NCBI GenBank assembly: GCA_963580285.1
Contig: OY757020.1
Location: 99,637,497-99,701,496 of the forward strand
Origin: Lucinisca nassula
Lineage: Eukaryota; Mollusca; Bivalvia; Lucinida; Lucinidae
Direction of reading: 5' to 3'
DNA length: 64,000 bases
In this document: positions 7,370 to 19,356 of the stretch, piece by piece
Position numbering within the stretch: the first letter of the stretch is position 1
How the letters are laid out: every line of letters starts with the position of its first letter
Translations under genes and position numbers: made by a program
The notes under the pieces: model-generated
What the model was told of the DNA's origin: nothing
The model's input: only the letters and a program-made list of their open reading frames with translations
Databases searched by the model: none

Positions 7370-9959
7370 CTAAAGTTCGCTGTCATCGACAGCGAACAGA
7401 GTCACTGACTCCATCGAAGATCCCGCTGACCGCCGACTTCTTGGGCTTCTTGGGACCGGCCTCAAAACGTATGTTCTTTGTCCCTGAGAAGATGTCGAGG
7501 ACACCTCCTCAACCTGAATAGGCTGTCTGTTTCTGCCTCTCATCGCTGTCATTCTCACCATGACGATGATGACACCCCCTCCGCCAACAATCGCAATTCC
7601 AACGCCTAACACCAGCAGCCAGCCCCTGAATGCTGCCACTGCTGTAACTGAAAAAGAAAAGATAATTCCATCAGGACTTCATGCCATTATCATATCATTG
7701 TAATGAACACCCTTTTAAACCGAAAACTGGGGTTTAAGTGGATATTCATTGTTTTCTATACCAATGTCAATTTTGCTTCAAAGACAAGTTGTGGGTATTC
7801 GTTAGAATGAGGAGATTCTAATGAGCACCCACAACCAATGTTTTCAGTATGATATTTCTTTGATCAGGATTTTTCTGGTTTTGAAATATGAGTTTTTAAC
7901 CCTTAAGACGCTGAGGAAAAACTTCATCTAAAAATGTTGTCTGATTATGTCGTCTGCTGATTTTTTTTTTTTTTTTTGCGAACTTTTTAAAAGTATTTTT
8001 GCTTACAGGCAAACAGTGTGGACCCTGATCAGACTGTCCTGAAGGATCAGACAGTCTGATCTGGGTCCACACTGTTTGCAAAAAATGACTTTGTGTAAAA
8101 GTATTTTTGCATACAGGCAAACAGTGTGGACCCTGATCAGACTGTCCTGAAGGATCAGACATTCTGATCTGGGTCCACACTGTTTGCCAAAAATGACTTT
8201 AAGTAATCGACAGTTGACAAAGCAGACGACAATTGTCATGACTGGCATTTTATGGGTTAGTACTTGCACGGATGTGACCAATTAATACACTTAAACAACG
8301 GACAGTAAAGCTTTCAATACCTTTTTTGGATTTGACTGGTGATCGGAAGGCCGGGTTCAATACCTGCTGGTGTTGGCAACATTCTTTCATGGAGATTGAT
8401 AATGAAAGGTAGTTGTCAGTTTCTGGCGAAAGAATGTGCACTTCATGTACTGGTTAACCACTAATGTATAAGCCTGCCCAGTTAAACTGTGAATAGTAAA
8501 CTGACCGGTTAAAAATTTCCTAAGTAGTATTGCATGAACTATAAAACTCCAATACAAACCAAGGTAATTTTAGTTCCACTTATAAGGTTGAACAAATGTT
8601 TTCATGGAATTTTCAAACATTTTAATTATTACTATTATTTTTTGGTGTCTTGTCGGAAACATTATTCTCACAATGCTTACACATTTTATTTCACACATTT
8701 TTACATCTTATTTATTCTATTTGATTATTTATTTTTTTTTTTTTTTTTTGGAGGGGGGGGGGGGCTTCAAGGAAATTTAGAAATCCACTTTGAAAACAGT
8801 TTAAGTTTCATCAGGCAGTGCAGTCCTTGATCAGACTCAACATTCCGGTCCTGGTCCATTTTTAGACATTTAATATATGTACATGTACTTACTCGTTATG
8901 ACCTGTGCAGTAGTGGCTGGCTTTGTTGATGATAATGTTGAATTGGAGCTGACAGGAGTTACTTCTGACGTCGTCGTTGGAGTGGTGGTGTCTTCATCGT
9001 CATCATTGTCGTCGTCATTGTCATCATCCTCCACGGGGAACGATGGCGGTCTGGGCCTGGGTTCCTGAAAAAAAAGTACAGGGCATTTAAATCTACATTT
9101 GAATCTGCTTCATTAACATAGTATACAAGCAATTTTTGTAATAATACAGTAGCAACGTCGAATCAACGTTGTGACGTTTCAACAATGTTGATGCGACACT
9201 GCATAAGTGTCAGGTGCCCGATCAGCTTTGAATAAGTGAAATGATATTGAAAAAAGCTGTTCATAAATAATACACGAATAAATAATTGATCCTATTGTGC
9301 AAACGCAACATCTGCCTTCATCAGCTGTGTCGAAAGTGAAAGTGGTCCATCCATCGAAATCATATGCTCAGATAGTATACTTTTAACCTCACAACAATTA
9401 AATCTAACGAATGGCATATAAGCCTTTTGGCCGCTTCATGCCCATTGGGCGGCAGCGCTTGAGATGCTGTTTCAGCTCGTTGGGTGAAAAAAAAATCCCA
9501 CAACACTCGATGCAACGTCTGCAAAAAGACCTTAGTAGTGTAGATGGGGACGCTAAACCTAGTGTCAAACAAACTTCTAAGAGAAATATTTATTACCTTT
9601 GTGTGCGCCGGTGCCTTGGTGGTGGTGCTGCTGCTGCTGTCCATATGGCCAGATGAACACTTGGCATTGTCGATGACCACCCTCTTTGGTCCCTTGATCA
9701 TCTGACATGAAAGGGTAGTCTTCACCAGAGTTACCGATTCTAGCTGTTCAACTGCCCCTGTGTCGATCGATGTGACAAAGCCGCTGCCGGTCGTCCTCAG
9801 ACTCGTCACGTTACACTGAGTCGCCATTAATCTTACGCCCTTTTGGATTCTACAAATAGATATACCATCCGTCACTGGGCACGCACATATATCAACACGT
9901 GGCACTGTCCCACAAAATGCAGCACCCAGAACTGCCAAAATTAGAATCATGGATACCAT
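7370..9959 (-). CDS. Three-exon type I membrane glycoprotein carried by the Polinton
   Basis: Exons at 9959-9597, 9064-8893 and 7647-7370 join in frame across GT-AG introns (donors GTAATA and GTAAGT; acceptors TTTTTTTTCAG and TCTTTTTCAG) to give 270 residues. Exon 1 codes for a signal peptide (M-V-S-M-I-L-I-L-A-V-L-G-A-A) and a Cys-containing ectodomain with N-glycosylation sites. Exon 2 codes for an acidic, then Thr/Ser/Pro-rich stalk. Exon 3 codes for a Gly/Val/Ile membrane segment and an Arg-rich cytoplasmic tail. I do not recognise the ectodomain. Such a protein is unusual in a Polinton; a captured host surface protein or an envelope-like protein are both possible. Confidence 0.72.
8009..8187. 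repeat. Tandem pair of palindromic hairpins in intron 2 of the glycoprotein gene
   Basis: Two nearly identical copies (8009-8079 and 8117-8187) of the GCAAACAGTGTGGACCCTGATCAG palindrome, separated by a repeated AAAATGACTTTGTGTAAAAG-like spacer. They belong to the family at 6179-7023 but are longer. A related half-copy (GGCAGTGCAGTCCTTGATCAG) lies near 8815. The intron also holds a T17 run, a T19-G(n) run near 8730-8763 and no coding signal. Confidence 0.8.
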
Positions 9960-10244
9960 TTTGAGCTCTATATTTGCCTACGACCTAAATGAGACTGTGC
10001 TGAGGATGAAGCAGGGTGTGATTAAAAAGACAGACCGTTTATGTCACGTGACAGTCGGTCTTTATGAAGTTCCTAGAATTTTTGATAACGCAATCGCTCG
10101 GAATCTGAGTGTCTTTGAAGACAGGTGTGTCGCAGACTAGATTACATAACCGTCTCACTGAAGACAGCCAAGTTAGGTCAGGTTAACTTAACAATTTAAA
10201 AGGAAAATTGTATATATGCTTATCAAGTAAATGCTTAAACAAAT

Positions 10245-10524
10245 TTACCATTCATTTTCAGCCGGATAGGCCGTAACCAGTCGCCCCTCTTTTGTCAAAA
10301 TGACTTTGCATCCATAGACCTTCCTGCCATGTCTGTCATGGCCTGTGATGAAGTTCATTTTGGAAAATAGAACTTTGCGTTTGTGGTGCCACGCAGACCT
10401 CTTTTCGCTGCAGGATTTTCCCTCCCCAGCAATCGTCCGCTTGATGGACTCGATGGCCGTCTTTTTACTCGTAAACCTACTCGCTCCGGGACACGGGTTT
10501 ACGTGTTTTTCTATAATGTGGCGA
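10245..10524 (-). CDS. Exon coding for an RNase-toxin-like domain (BECR/RNase A-like)
   Basis: An acceptor (CTTCACTTTTTCAG) opens an exon at 10524 that runs 93 codons to TAA at 10245. The protein has an early His (R-H-I-I-E-K-H-V), a Ser-Arg-Phe-x-Ser motif followed by a helix, and an end V-I-L-T-K-E-G-R-L-V-T-A-Y-P. This order (His, S/T-x-F, terminal strand with T-A-Y-P) resembles C-terminal RNase domains of bacterial polymorphic toxins. I could not find the upstream exon, so the gene is incomplete as seen. The family call is tentative; RNase activity is not shown. Confidence 0.45.
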
Positions 10525-12304
10525 CTGAAAAAGTGAAGAAAAAATATCACCTGGAGCGTCAAAATTTAGAGTACGCACGAGACTTGTTTGGATCAGACAT
10601 CATAAAACACTTCAATGTAATTTTGATCCCTACTCCCTAAAAATCCACTTTTATACGTTAGAACTGGGCTTACAGTGGTTAACATTCCTTTTGCTATTTC
10701 TGCTCAGAAAGGGCTGTTCTAACGAGTTCCCGCAATCTATGTGTGTGTGTGCGTGTTTTATTTTTTCGACAGAAACATGAAACATCAAGAAAGCACGCCT
10801 ATATAAGTTTGAACACCTTCAACCCCAGTTTTATGTAGTTAAACTGGGGTTTAAAGGGGTATACATTATTTTACTTATTTCTGCTCAAAATAATAGATTG
10901 TGGGTACTCGATAGAACCGCCTCGCCGACGCGGTCCTATCGAGTCCCTATAATCCATGTTTTGCGCAGAAATCACAAAAAATATCGCCATTTTTCATCCT
11001 AAAAAAAAACAAAAAAAAAAAAATTGTCGGTTCAATTTACAATGCATTTGTATTTTTAGGCGTTTTTTTTTCGTAATTTATCAGATATCTTCATTTTTGT
11101 GTGTGAAAAAAAATTTCAATACATTTGAAAAGCCGTGTTTCCATAATGACTGAGAGAATGTGATCAGCGATGGCTCTGATCAGACTGCGCGGATGCGCAG
11201 ACTGATCTGAGCCTTTGCTGGTCGCTCAAGCCATCTTGTAGATTTTGTCGGGCGCTGGCACATATATATTTTCATCTGCAATGTTAGTTCTGGATAAATG
11301 AACACACTGATAGTACTTCGAAATGAAGAGCCCACTTACTTCAAATATTTCATTGTTGATACGAGTAAGTCCATGCCTCTGACGGTCATAGGAGGCATTT
11401 CACAGGGTCCCATTTTAAATAGTTGTTCACGTGCGAGAGAAATGATGGCCGTTGTTTTTTCAACACCACTTTGTCTTTTAACGCACTGACCGTGTCGAAC
11501 AACGTTTTGTTAGGGTGTGTATTTTTAATTGCCAAAATTTTTTACTAACACGTGCACTTTGGTAGCATTACTTTAGCACATTTTCATTACGAAAACACGC
11601 ATATTTAAAAGTATGTCGAAAATTTTGCCAGCAAAAGAATGAATATGTTCGGATAAAAATCTGATACATTTAAAATTTCTACCCGAAACATAGATTGTGG
11701 AGACACGTTAGAGCCGCGACAGTGAAGCGGTTCTAAAGAGTACCCACAATCTGACTTTTAGCAGAACTAAGAAAAATACGCCTTTTAACCTTAACCTCAG
11801 TTTTACTGCATAAGAGTGGGGTATATATTGAAAAAAAAAATACCAAAAAAATCGGATGAAAAAAAATCTGACATTTGTTTTCTTATTTCTGCTCAAAACA
11901 TAGATTGCGGGGACTCGATTAAACCAAGCGGCTCTATCGAGTACGCACAATTTATGTTTTTGAGCCGATTATCATAAAAAAAATATATTTACCCCCGGCT
12001 TTACAATATCTATTTTTTTTTTGTGGGGGGGCAAAATTATATAGGCATGTTTTCGTGATGGTTAAAGATTCGCAAGTGTATCCTGGGAGGCCAAAACTGA
12101 TTATATGAAAATAAATTTACATTAAAAGCAATGCAAAACGAACAACAGAGTTTTAAGATTTTAATATATAACAACGAGCGTTATTTTTGTTTCAATAAAC
12201 AACGTATCTATATACAACAAACAGAATATACAAAGAAAAATACATATCACAGTGAATACACAAATAGTGTATTATGCCTCATCCTTATCTGACCAGTACA
12301 AAAG
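10525..12304. other. Gene-poor Polinton segment with MITE bodies
   Basis: No supportable gene. 10800-10965 is a MITE body (AAACTGGGGTTTA and a hairpin around GGGTACTCGATAGAACCGC). 11158-11226 is a hairpin of the CTGATCAGA...TCTGATC type. 11585-12060 is a longer MITE described separately. Short A- and T-runs are frequent. Confidence 0.6.
11585..12060. repeat. MITE with CATTACGAAAACACGC ends
   Basis: Ends are CATTACGAAAACACGC and its complement GCATGTTTTCGTGATG. Inside are two hairpins around the AACATAGATTGTGGG/CCCACAATCTATGTTT theme, as if two family members were fused. Four further members are in the window (14970-15234, 16715-17027, 20483-20532 and 21251-21524). No coding potential. Confidence 0.75.
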
Positions 12305-13048
12305 TTAATACGGTTCTTTGTGTACAGACACAGTTCTGTTTTTGCTTCCGCAGTTAAAACTGTAACAATTGAAGTCTCTCATCAATCTTTGCCTCCAGAA
12401 TTCCCCAGTATTGACTACGTCATGCAGATATTTACAAGTCTGTGCCATGTTGAGAACGTCGCGAATCGATAAGTGGTCAGCAATCATTTCGACAATTTCT
12501 GGTGGAATGGTCAGTATTTTCGAAACACGACATGGCGTGGCAATCGCTCTGTATGTTCCCGGTGACATAGTCGAAGCGCAGGCTACATTTATCCCCAAGA
12601 AATCTAGCTCATCAGCTTGTCTGTGAGGGGGACAAATGGCTGTTTCAAGCGTCGACAACCATTTTATATCTCCGACTCTGGATGTCAACCAGTGATCATG
12701 GAGGTAACCCGGTTGCATTGCTACCTCCATTTTCACAAGAGGACTTCTTTGTCCACATGGGATGATCGGTTCACCTTCTCCAATTATTTCTGTTTCAACG
12801 TCTTATACATGAGTGAAGTCTAGCCGCCTTCTAACGGGTGGCTTAATTGGAGTCGGCAATTCTGACATTACAGTCTTTATCAGTTCATAGAACAACGACA
12901 GTGCCCCAAATGAAAGTTTTGTTCTTCTCATTTGCCCATCTGTAATAAGGGCATACATCGATCCATCTTCTCCTTCTACAATTCTGGCTTTACTGCCGGA
13001 AGGCGACAGTTTTCTTTTTCTAAGGATTCTTTGCCTTTCAACGTCCAT
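12305..13048 (-). pseudogene. F-box protein gene with one in-frame stop
   Basis: A 248-codon frame from ATG 13048 to 12305 holds a single TAA at 12805-12803 and is otherwise open. Near the C-terminus the sequence L-T-I-P-P-E-I-V-E-M-I-A-D-H-L-S-I-R-D-V-L-N-M followed by A-Q-T-C-K-Y-L-H-D-V-V has the spacing of an F-box, the motif that recruits substrates to SCF ubiquitin ligases through Skp1. The N-terminus is basic (R-K-R-K-L). F-box proteins are a known viral means of steering host ubiquitination, but I know of no standard Polinton F-box gene. The stop could be a real lesion or a sequencing error. Confidence 0.68.
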
Positions 13049-13982
13049 TTTGCTCTAACGAGAACGGGTTACTTTTTAAGGTATAAGTACTTATTGATTG
13101 CAGATAAACGCCGTGCTGATAATAAGACAGTAACACAACGTTCCGCCAATTTTAGCCAATTTAAACGCTCCGCCCACTTGATCTTTTTCCCCAGTCGGGT
13201 GTAGCCAACCGTTTACGCTTCACTTGATTGGCAACCTATTGCGGTACTGTTTTTATTCTATTGTCCTATTGTTTATTTAAACATTGCTCTGACGCGCGAC
13301 ATTCCTCTTATTATTTTTGGGGTACTAATCGGCTGCATTGTTTACACTTATTATTTCACTTTTACATCCATTACGATAACACGCCCATTTTTTCATACCG
13401 CCAGAATTATCATTTTTAACCCATGTATGCCTAGCGACCCTTTTGGGGAAATTTGGCAAACAAGGAAGACTCAACCCAGATCAGACGCCGCAGAACGCGT
13501 CTGGTCTGAGTCAAAACAACTTACTACACACAAACCTAACACCCCTTTAATTGAAAATGGACAGATCCAAACTAATTAGGTGGAAGATTCCATTGTCATA
13601 TTTGCATATATGGGTTAAAATTAATATTTCTAAAGATGTTCTTATTTCTGCTCCAAACATTGCTCGTGAGTGCTTACTCAGGCGGTTCTAAGGAGTACCC
13701 ACAATCTATGTTTAAGAGCAAAAATTAGGAACATGATGTTTCTGTATAAAATTGAGTTTGTTTAGAGGGGCTTTCATAACCGGAACGTGTTAACGAGATT
13801 ATTTTTGGTTTACTACAAGGAGAAGTTATCTTGCCTACATTGTTGACACATATTGAGAAGAATATAATTTTTTTTTCAATACGCACATAATCTATGTGCT
13901 TTGACTAACAAAAAGGAAGAAAAACAGCGATGAAATGATCTTTACATCTGTTTAGGCGATCCAACATAAAGCTAACTTTAAT
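13049..13982. other. Gene-poor Polinton segment
   Basis: I see no gene. It contains a hairpin at about 13461-13515 (CCCAGATCAGACGC...GCGTCTGGTCTGAG) and a MITE-body fragment at about 13640-13725 ending CCCACAATCTATGTTT. The promoter of the F-box gene and the 3' end of the polymerase gene would lie here. Confidence 0.5.
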
Positions 13983-16900
13983 TCACTGCATTGGGCGCTG
14001 TTCCTGATTGAGTCTATAGTGCCCGTAACTTAACGATTCGTTAGCCGAAATGTAGAACCGTTTTGTGTCGATGGGTGAAAGCATGCGTCGTTCTGTGCTC
14101 ACTTGGTATAAGGTTTGATTATAGTGCTTCACACTTTTTACCCTTCCGACGAAGCATTCACCCCTCTCGAGACAGCTCTTATACGCTTCGTGGGTGAGGC
14201 GCCCGGGCACACCCTTCATTGCAGAACAAGTTCCCTTATCCATCAGAATAGAGTAGCATTTCGACGATAATACTACGCTTTCAACGCAAACTTCACCGGG
14301 AAGAAGCATTTTCATTTTTCCCGGTACCTGCATATTTGACTCGTTTCTGAGCCGGTGACCAGCGTTAAGCTTCGAAAAATCGAACATATCTCTATGTTGA
14401 TACAAGATTTCCTCGGGGTCGTCAATATTCTCTAGCTTCACAAGAAAGGAATCCGTGTCAGAAAGTAAAAGATTGATTTTAGCATCAAGAAAAGCAACCT
14501 GAATGAAGTCGTACCAAAATTCATACATTCGGAGTTCGGATAGTTCCAACACGCAGTAACCGACCGCTATAGGTTTATTCAGGGTCGCGCTTTCTCTGTA
14601 CATCCGAACGGCCGCCAAATTATCGTCGAATACTCTCACTGCTTGAAATGAGGGCTTTCTAACTAAGCGACGTAGTTTGTCTGCAGATGTGCAGATCCTG
14701 ACATCGATTCTCTTCTTTTGATTCTCAATCGTCTTCCCTGCGAATATACAAAGAAAGAACCTTCATATTCTAATTTATCGTACAAGGCCTCGGTTCAGTT
14801 ACGGTTCACTGTTTTATCCATGTACAGACCATAATTGTTAAAAGAAAGGTTTACAGGGGTGTTTTTTTTATATATTTATGATAATTATTTTGCCCCTAAC
14901 ATAACCGGCAAAAAATACCAATAACGATATAGATAGATAAATGAGATGTTGCTGTTTATTGTTGATGTTCATTACGAAAACACGCCTATACAAATGAAGT
15001 ACTGTTTTACCAACAAAAATAATAGAACTGTGCTAGTGAAAAATCTGATCATTTCCATATTTCTCTCAAAACATAGATTGCGGGTACTCGATAGAACCGG
15101 TTCTGTCGAAAACCCAAAGTCTATGTTTTTGGACAGTAATAAGAAAAACAATGTTAACCCCCTTAAACCCCAGTCTTACTATATAAAAGTGGGGTTCAGG
15201 GGGATCAAAATTATATAGGCGTGTTTTCGTGATGGTTGTTGCTGTTGTTGTTGTTGTTGTTGTTATTATGCGAGATTGCTCTTACCAAAGACATTATTCC
15301 CAACAGCCTTGTACAGCATTTTGTCAAAGTCATTTGTGGATTCTCGCCTCTTCGTCGTTGTAAACTCCATGAACTCTTGTAGCCAACGGGATTGTCTGAA
15401 CGCCACGATTTTGTGCACTCTAGTCACAGCGACACCGTGTCTGATATAGCACTGTAGAGTCAAGTAGTGGACAGCATAGTGCGATTTAGGAGTCAGTGAC
15501 ATACACAGCTTCCTGTCAGTGCGCAGTTTCATATTGCACGCAGCCGCTAAATCTCGTGTATAGGGCGACACATCTTCCTCGCCGATCATGACATTGTCGG
15601 GGCACATAACGTATGCATCCTGCTTGTCATGAATATTCTCAGGAAATGCAATATCGCAAATAATAACGTATCCCGTGTCTGAGTCTGCTGGAACAGACAT
15701 GAGGTCAAACCTTTCCCTTTCGAATTCCGACAACCACCGAAATCCAAAGGTGGGTAGAGGGAAGTCTGCCATGACACTGGGATACAGCGAATTGAAATCG
15801 AAGAAATATATGTAGCTTTTTGGCATTTCAGGGTCATAGCCATCTGGTATCTGTGGGTTGTTAGCACGCGCCAGTCTAGGTGTTCCAACGACTGTAGTCC
15901 CACCCCTTATGCCATTTAGGATAGCGGCATGCATTTCCTCATCCGTCAGTAGCTCTAGACATACTTCTGATCTTAACAGAGCACTATCCCAGCTAAACCC
16001 TGGCAGCGAAAAATAGTGCATGACGTCGAGACGATAGTCTTTCATCATGACGTCTCTGAAATTTTCGAGCACATCGGCAAAGAGGAGGCTCTGTACAGTC
16101 AAATAGTGCTGGAGATATTCTTCAAGAGTTTTCATATTCAGGGTTGTCCAGATATGTTGTGCATGTTCATAGGCCTCGGCGCTCACGTGCTCGTCGTTTA
16201 CTCTGTTGTAGAAGGATTCTATTGGAGGCAAACTCCTTTCTGAGAGTCTTTCTACGCCGTCAACATAGTCAGTACAGAAAACCTGCCGCCTCGCAAAAAG
16301 GTCGAGATTGTCACGTGCACAATACTCTTTGACGAATTTAAAAGATTCAAGTCCAGACTGACCCCGTAAAATTTCAACTAATTCATTCAAATCTGTTTTC
16401 AAAAACCTTTTGAAGTCCAGAAAACGAATTCTTCGCAGAGACACGGAAACAAAGCTGTCCAGGGAAATCGGAATGACTTTAACCGCTTGGTGTCCGAACT
16501 TTCCCACAGCTTTAAGTATCAGGCGACTTTCAAACTGGGTGAGATTTTGCAGTAAGACTGGCAGAAAGTTTTGTTCTTTGAGCCTCAAGTTGCACGAATT
16601 GTGACATCTTCCGCGGATTTTACCTGTAAGCAGAATAAATAAATAAATAAATAAATAAATAATGAATAAAAACGAATAAATAAATAAACTAACATTTGAT
16701 CTTTTAGTCCTCGTCATGAAAATACACCTATATATTCTCATCCCAATAAACCCCACTTTAATACAGTAAATCTGGGGTTTACAGCGGTAAACATTTTTTT
16801 TTTCTATTTTCTGCTCATTAGATTGCGGGTACTCGATAGAACCGCCTCGATGGTGCGGTTCTACCAATTCCCCACAATCTATGTTTTGAGCAGATAGGAG

Positions 16901-19356
16901 AAAAAAAGCACATTTTTTCATGTTAAAATTTACGTTTTTATGCCGAAAAAAAAATGTCTTCATCTTAAAATTTCCATTTTAGTCCGAATAACGGTCAACG
17001 TATTCGTATAGGCGTGTTTTCGTAATGTGTAATATTTCATTATTAGATTTACAGTATTACTGGACTTGATACCCTTATTCCTGTTTCCGTGCTATCAATA
17101 ACCCGCCGGGCACGTGACGTCTACGCAACGTCGAATCAATATCGATGCAACGTCACGGCGATGCAGCGATGTTGATACAACGTTACGCACGGTGCGTGCC
17201 TGCTGGGATCAAATAATTATCAAAATACAATTTTTGGAAGAAAATTAATGATAATCACCTGAGCAGTGACTATGATCTAAGACCACACGGTCACCCTCTA
17301 GGAAAGGATCTCTGCAAATCCAACAGATATCGTTAGAAGCCTCCACATTGGCCAAACCTTCGTCACACCATACCAGTGGGGCCGTTGCTGACAAGATAGA
17401 AAAGACTTCGTCTTCTTCTCGGACCATATCGGAAAGAAATCTTCTCATGGTGTCATCCGGGTCAGTTCCACGATAATACACTGGAGCCTGCTGGTAGGAG
17501 TTGTCAACGCTGATTCTAACATAAGAATATGCTATAGGATCTAGCCTTCGCTCCCGAACTTCGTGGCCGTGCGTTTGAACGTCGTTTTCGAGCAGTGGAA
17601 AGGTACTGCACTCAAAGGAAGCTACTATGACGAAGCTCACTCTCATGAGCTTGCCAAAGTTTCTAAATTTCAGCCATTTTTGGCTCTCTCCAGGCATCAG
17701 GCATCGTACAGGCTCCTCCTCCAAGGAACAGAGTCGTTCATGCTCCGCCAGGGCCTCGGCTGAACGCTTTGCAGTCAAGCATCGCATGCACACAAAAACT
17801 TGTTCTGTCCCTAGTTGCGAAGATATTAGTTTGCTCATATTTTTGATGACACAGTAATGTCCGGTGCGGTGATCAGCTATTGTACTGAAATTTTGAATCT
17901 CGTCCTCTTCGGCATCATTCTGTGGACATAACAGCAGCAAATTTACGTGCAGGGCTGGATTCTCATATCTGTGTGTGACATAAACAGGAAACACGTCTTC
18001 ATCTTCGTACCCATACACATTGACAGAAATCGAATTTTTTCCCTCGAACTCGCTAATGCTGGTTACTGGCATAAATTTTGCTGAACCGCTAAGGCCTTCA
18101 AAAGATAATCTGTTTCCGTACTGGTGCAAGTCCGACCACGGCATTTGACCTACGACATTTTCACCAGTATACAGACCGGCCAGAACAGAATACTTAAAAC
18201 ACTGTCCGTCTAATTCAGGAGGGCCAGTCACCTTCAGAAGACACCTTTTACGCAAGAGTCTTTCCGGTACCCTGTACAAAGTGCAGGCACCGCCTAGTGG
18301 TCTATACTTTGTGATGGTCTGTTCCATATGAAGTACTTTCTGAATCTGCCACGATGACCCTTCAGACCTAAACGCATCCAAACTATTAAGCATTTTGAAG
18401 TAGGCCTCGTCAATCTGGGCATCGATAACGTCCGTCGTTAACGTCTGTGCGGTGAAAGAGCGGAACAACGGTGTAGCTGTATCGACCGTGTCTCCCTCTG
18501 CATTTAGCCTTATCATTTCGACCTTAACGCAAACGTACCACTTCACCTGCCGAAGACGTCTGAATTCTCTCAGAAGATTACCCCTCAATTGCCCTCTCCG
18601 GTTAGAAAAGAAATACATTAAGTCTGCCTGTTCGCCTTGGTGAGCCTTTAGTTTGTATTTGACTAAGGTATCTTGGAATAACGAGCGTCGGGTCTGTGGA
18701 AGATCATCATCATCATCATCGTCGTCGTCGTCAACATGACCAGCAGCAGCAGCACCACCACCGCTGCCTTCACCACCACTACTTCTGTTCCTACCGCCCT
18801 GAGCCGTTTCAGCTCCACTCTTATTGTGGGTTCTTTTGTGAAGTTTCAGCGTTCTAGCACTGCTAAAATTCTTCGAGCAGCTATTGCATTGGAACACTTC
18901 ATCTGATCGTATGGAACTGCATGATTTGTTCGACAAATGCCTTTTTAAATTGTGTGCAGTGGAAAATTGTTTGGAACATTTGGTACACGTGTGGTTACTT
19001 GCGGTTAAGTTTCTTGTTCTCGCGCATTTCCCGCGTTCCATGTGCGTTAGAAGGAAAACTTCCTTTTTGTAACGCTTTCCACAGTGCTGGCAAATAAAGT
19101 CTGGTCTGGAACAAACATTTTTCCGCAGATGTTTCTGAAGCCCATTTGGGTGAGCAAACGTGGAAGCGCATTTGTTACAAGCAATTGTTTTACTTTTCGG
19201 AGCTGAGGTGGCCTCTGTGATTCTTGCGACTTCTTCGCGTAGGCGGTCCCTGCTTACAGGCGGGAGCGGCCTTACATCGTGATTTAAAAGGTTTGAGAAA
19301 AAGTCCTCCTCGCTCATTTCACCCCCAAAATCTGTCTCGTGAGTACTCGACATCAT
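13983..19356 (-). CDS. polB: Protein-primed DNA polymerase B with N-terminal zinc fingers, three exons
   Basis: Exons 19356-17259, 16623-15286 and 14737-13983 join in frame to about 1396 residues, via introns with CAG|GTGATT...TTACAG and TTTG|GTAAGA...TTCGCAG. The N-terminus has four C2H2/C2HC fingers, then an acidic run. A C-W-I-C...D-H-S-H-C-S-G motif spans the first splice and continues in C-H-N-S-C-N, an endonuclease-VII-like zinc site known in Polinton polymerases. Motif A is D-F-N-S-L-Y-P-S, motif B K-A-V-G-N-N-V-F-G-K (across splice 2), motif C S-D-T-D-S. Exonuclease motifs look degraded (S-F-E-C where D-F-E-C is usual; N-L-T-Q-F-E-S where the family has N-L-x-x-Y-D-S). No stop or frameshift seen. 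Confidence 0.92.
14970..15234. repeat. MITE in polymerase intron 2
   Basis: 265 bp with ends CATTACGAAAACACGCCTAT and ATAGGCGTGTTTTCGTGATG, plus an internal hairpin around GCGGGTACTCGATAGAACCG. It lies wholly inside the intron, which also holds a (GTT)n run at about 15238-15265. Confidence 0.85.
16715..17027. repeat. MITE in polymerase intron 1
   Basis: Same family as 14970-15234, with more diverged ends (CATGAAAATACACCTATA and TATAGGCGTGTTTTCGTAATG) and the same internal GGGTACTCGATAGAACCGC hairpin. An (ATAA)n run precedes it at about 16636-16685. Confidence 0.8.
17102..17207. repeat. Small inverted-repeat element in polymerase intron 1
   Basis: Ends CCCGCCGGGCACG and CGTGCCTGCTGGG are near-complementary, and the interior repeats GCAACGTCGAATCAA/GTTGATACAACGTTACG themes. 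Related pieces lie at about 4414-4453 and 9152-9200 in the same Polinton. It is a short non-autonomous repeat without coding potential. Confidence 0.6.

Noticed and set aside
9411..9656. Plus-strand frames opposite the glycoprotein and polymerase exons
   Set aside because: They are shadows of spliced minus-strand exons with splice sites and domain motifs.
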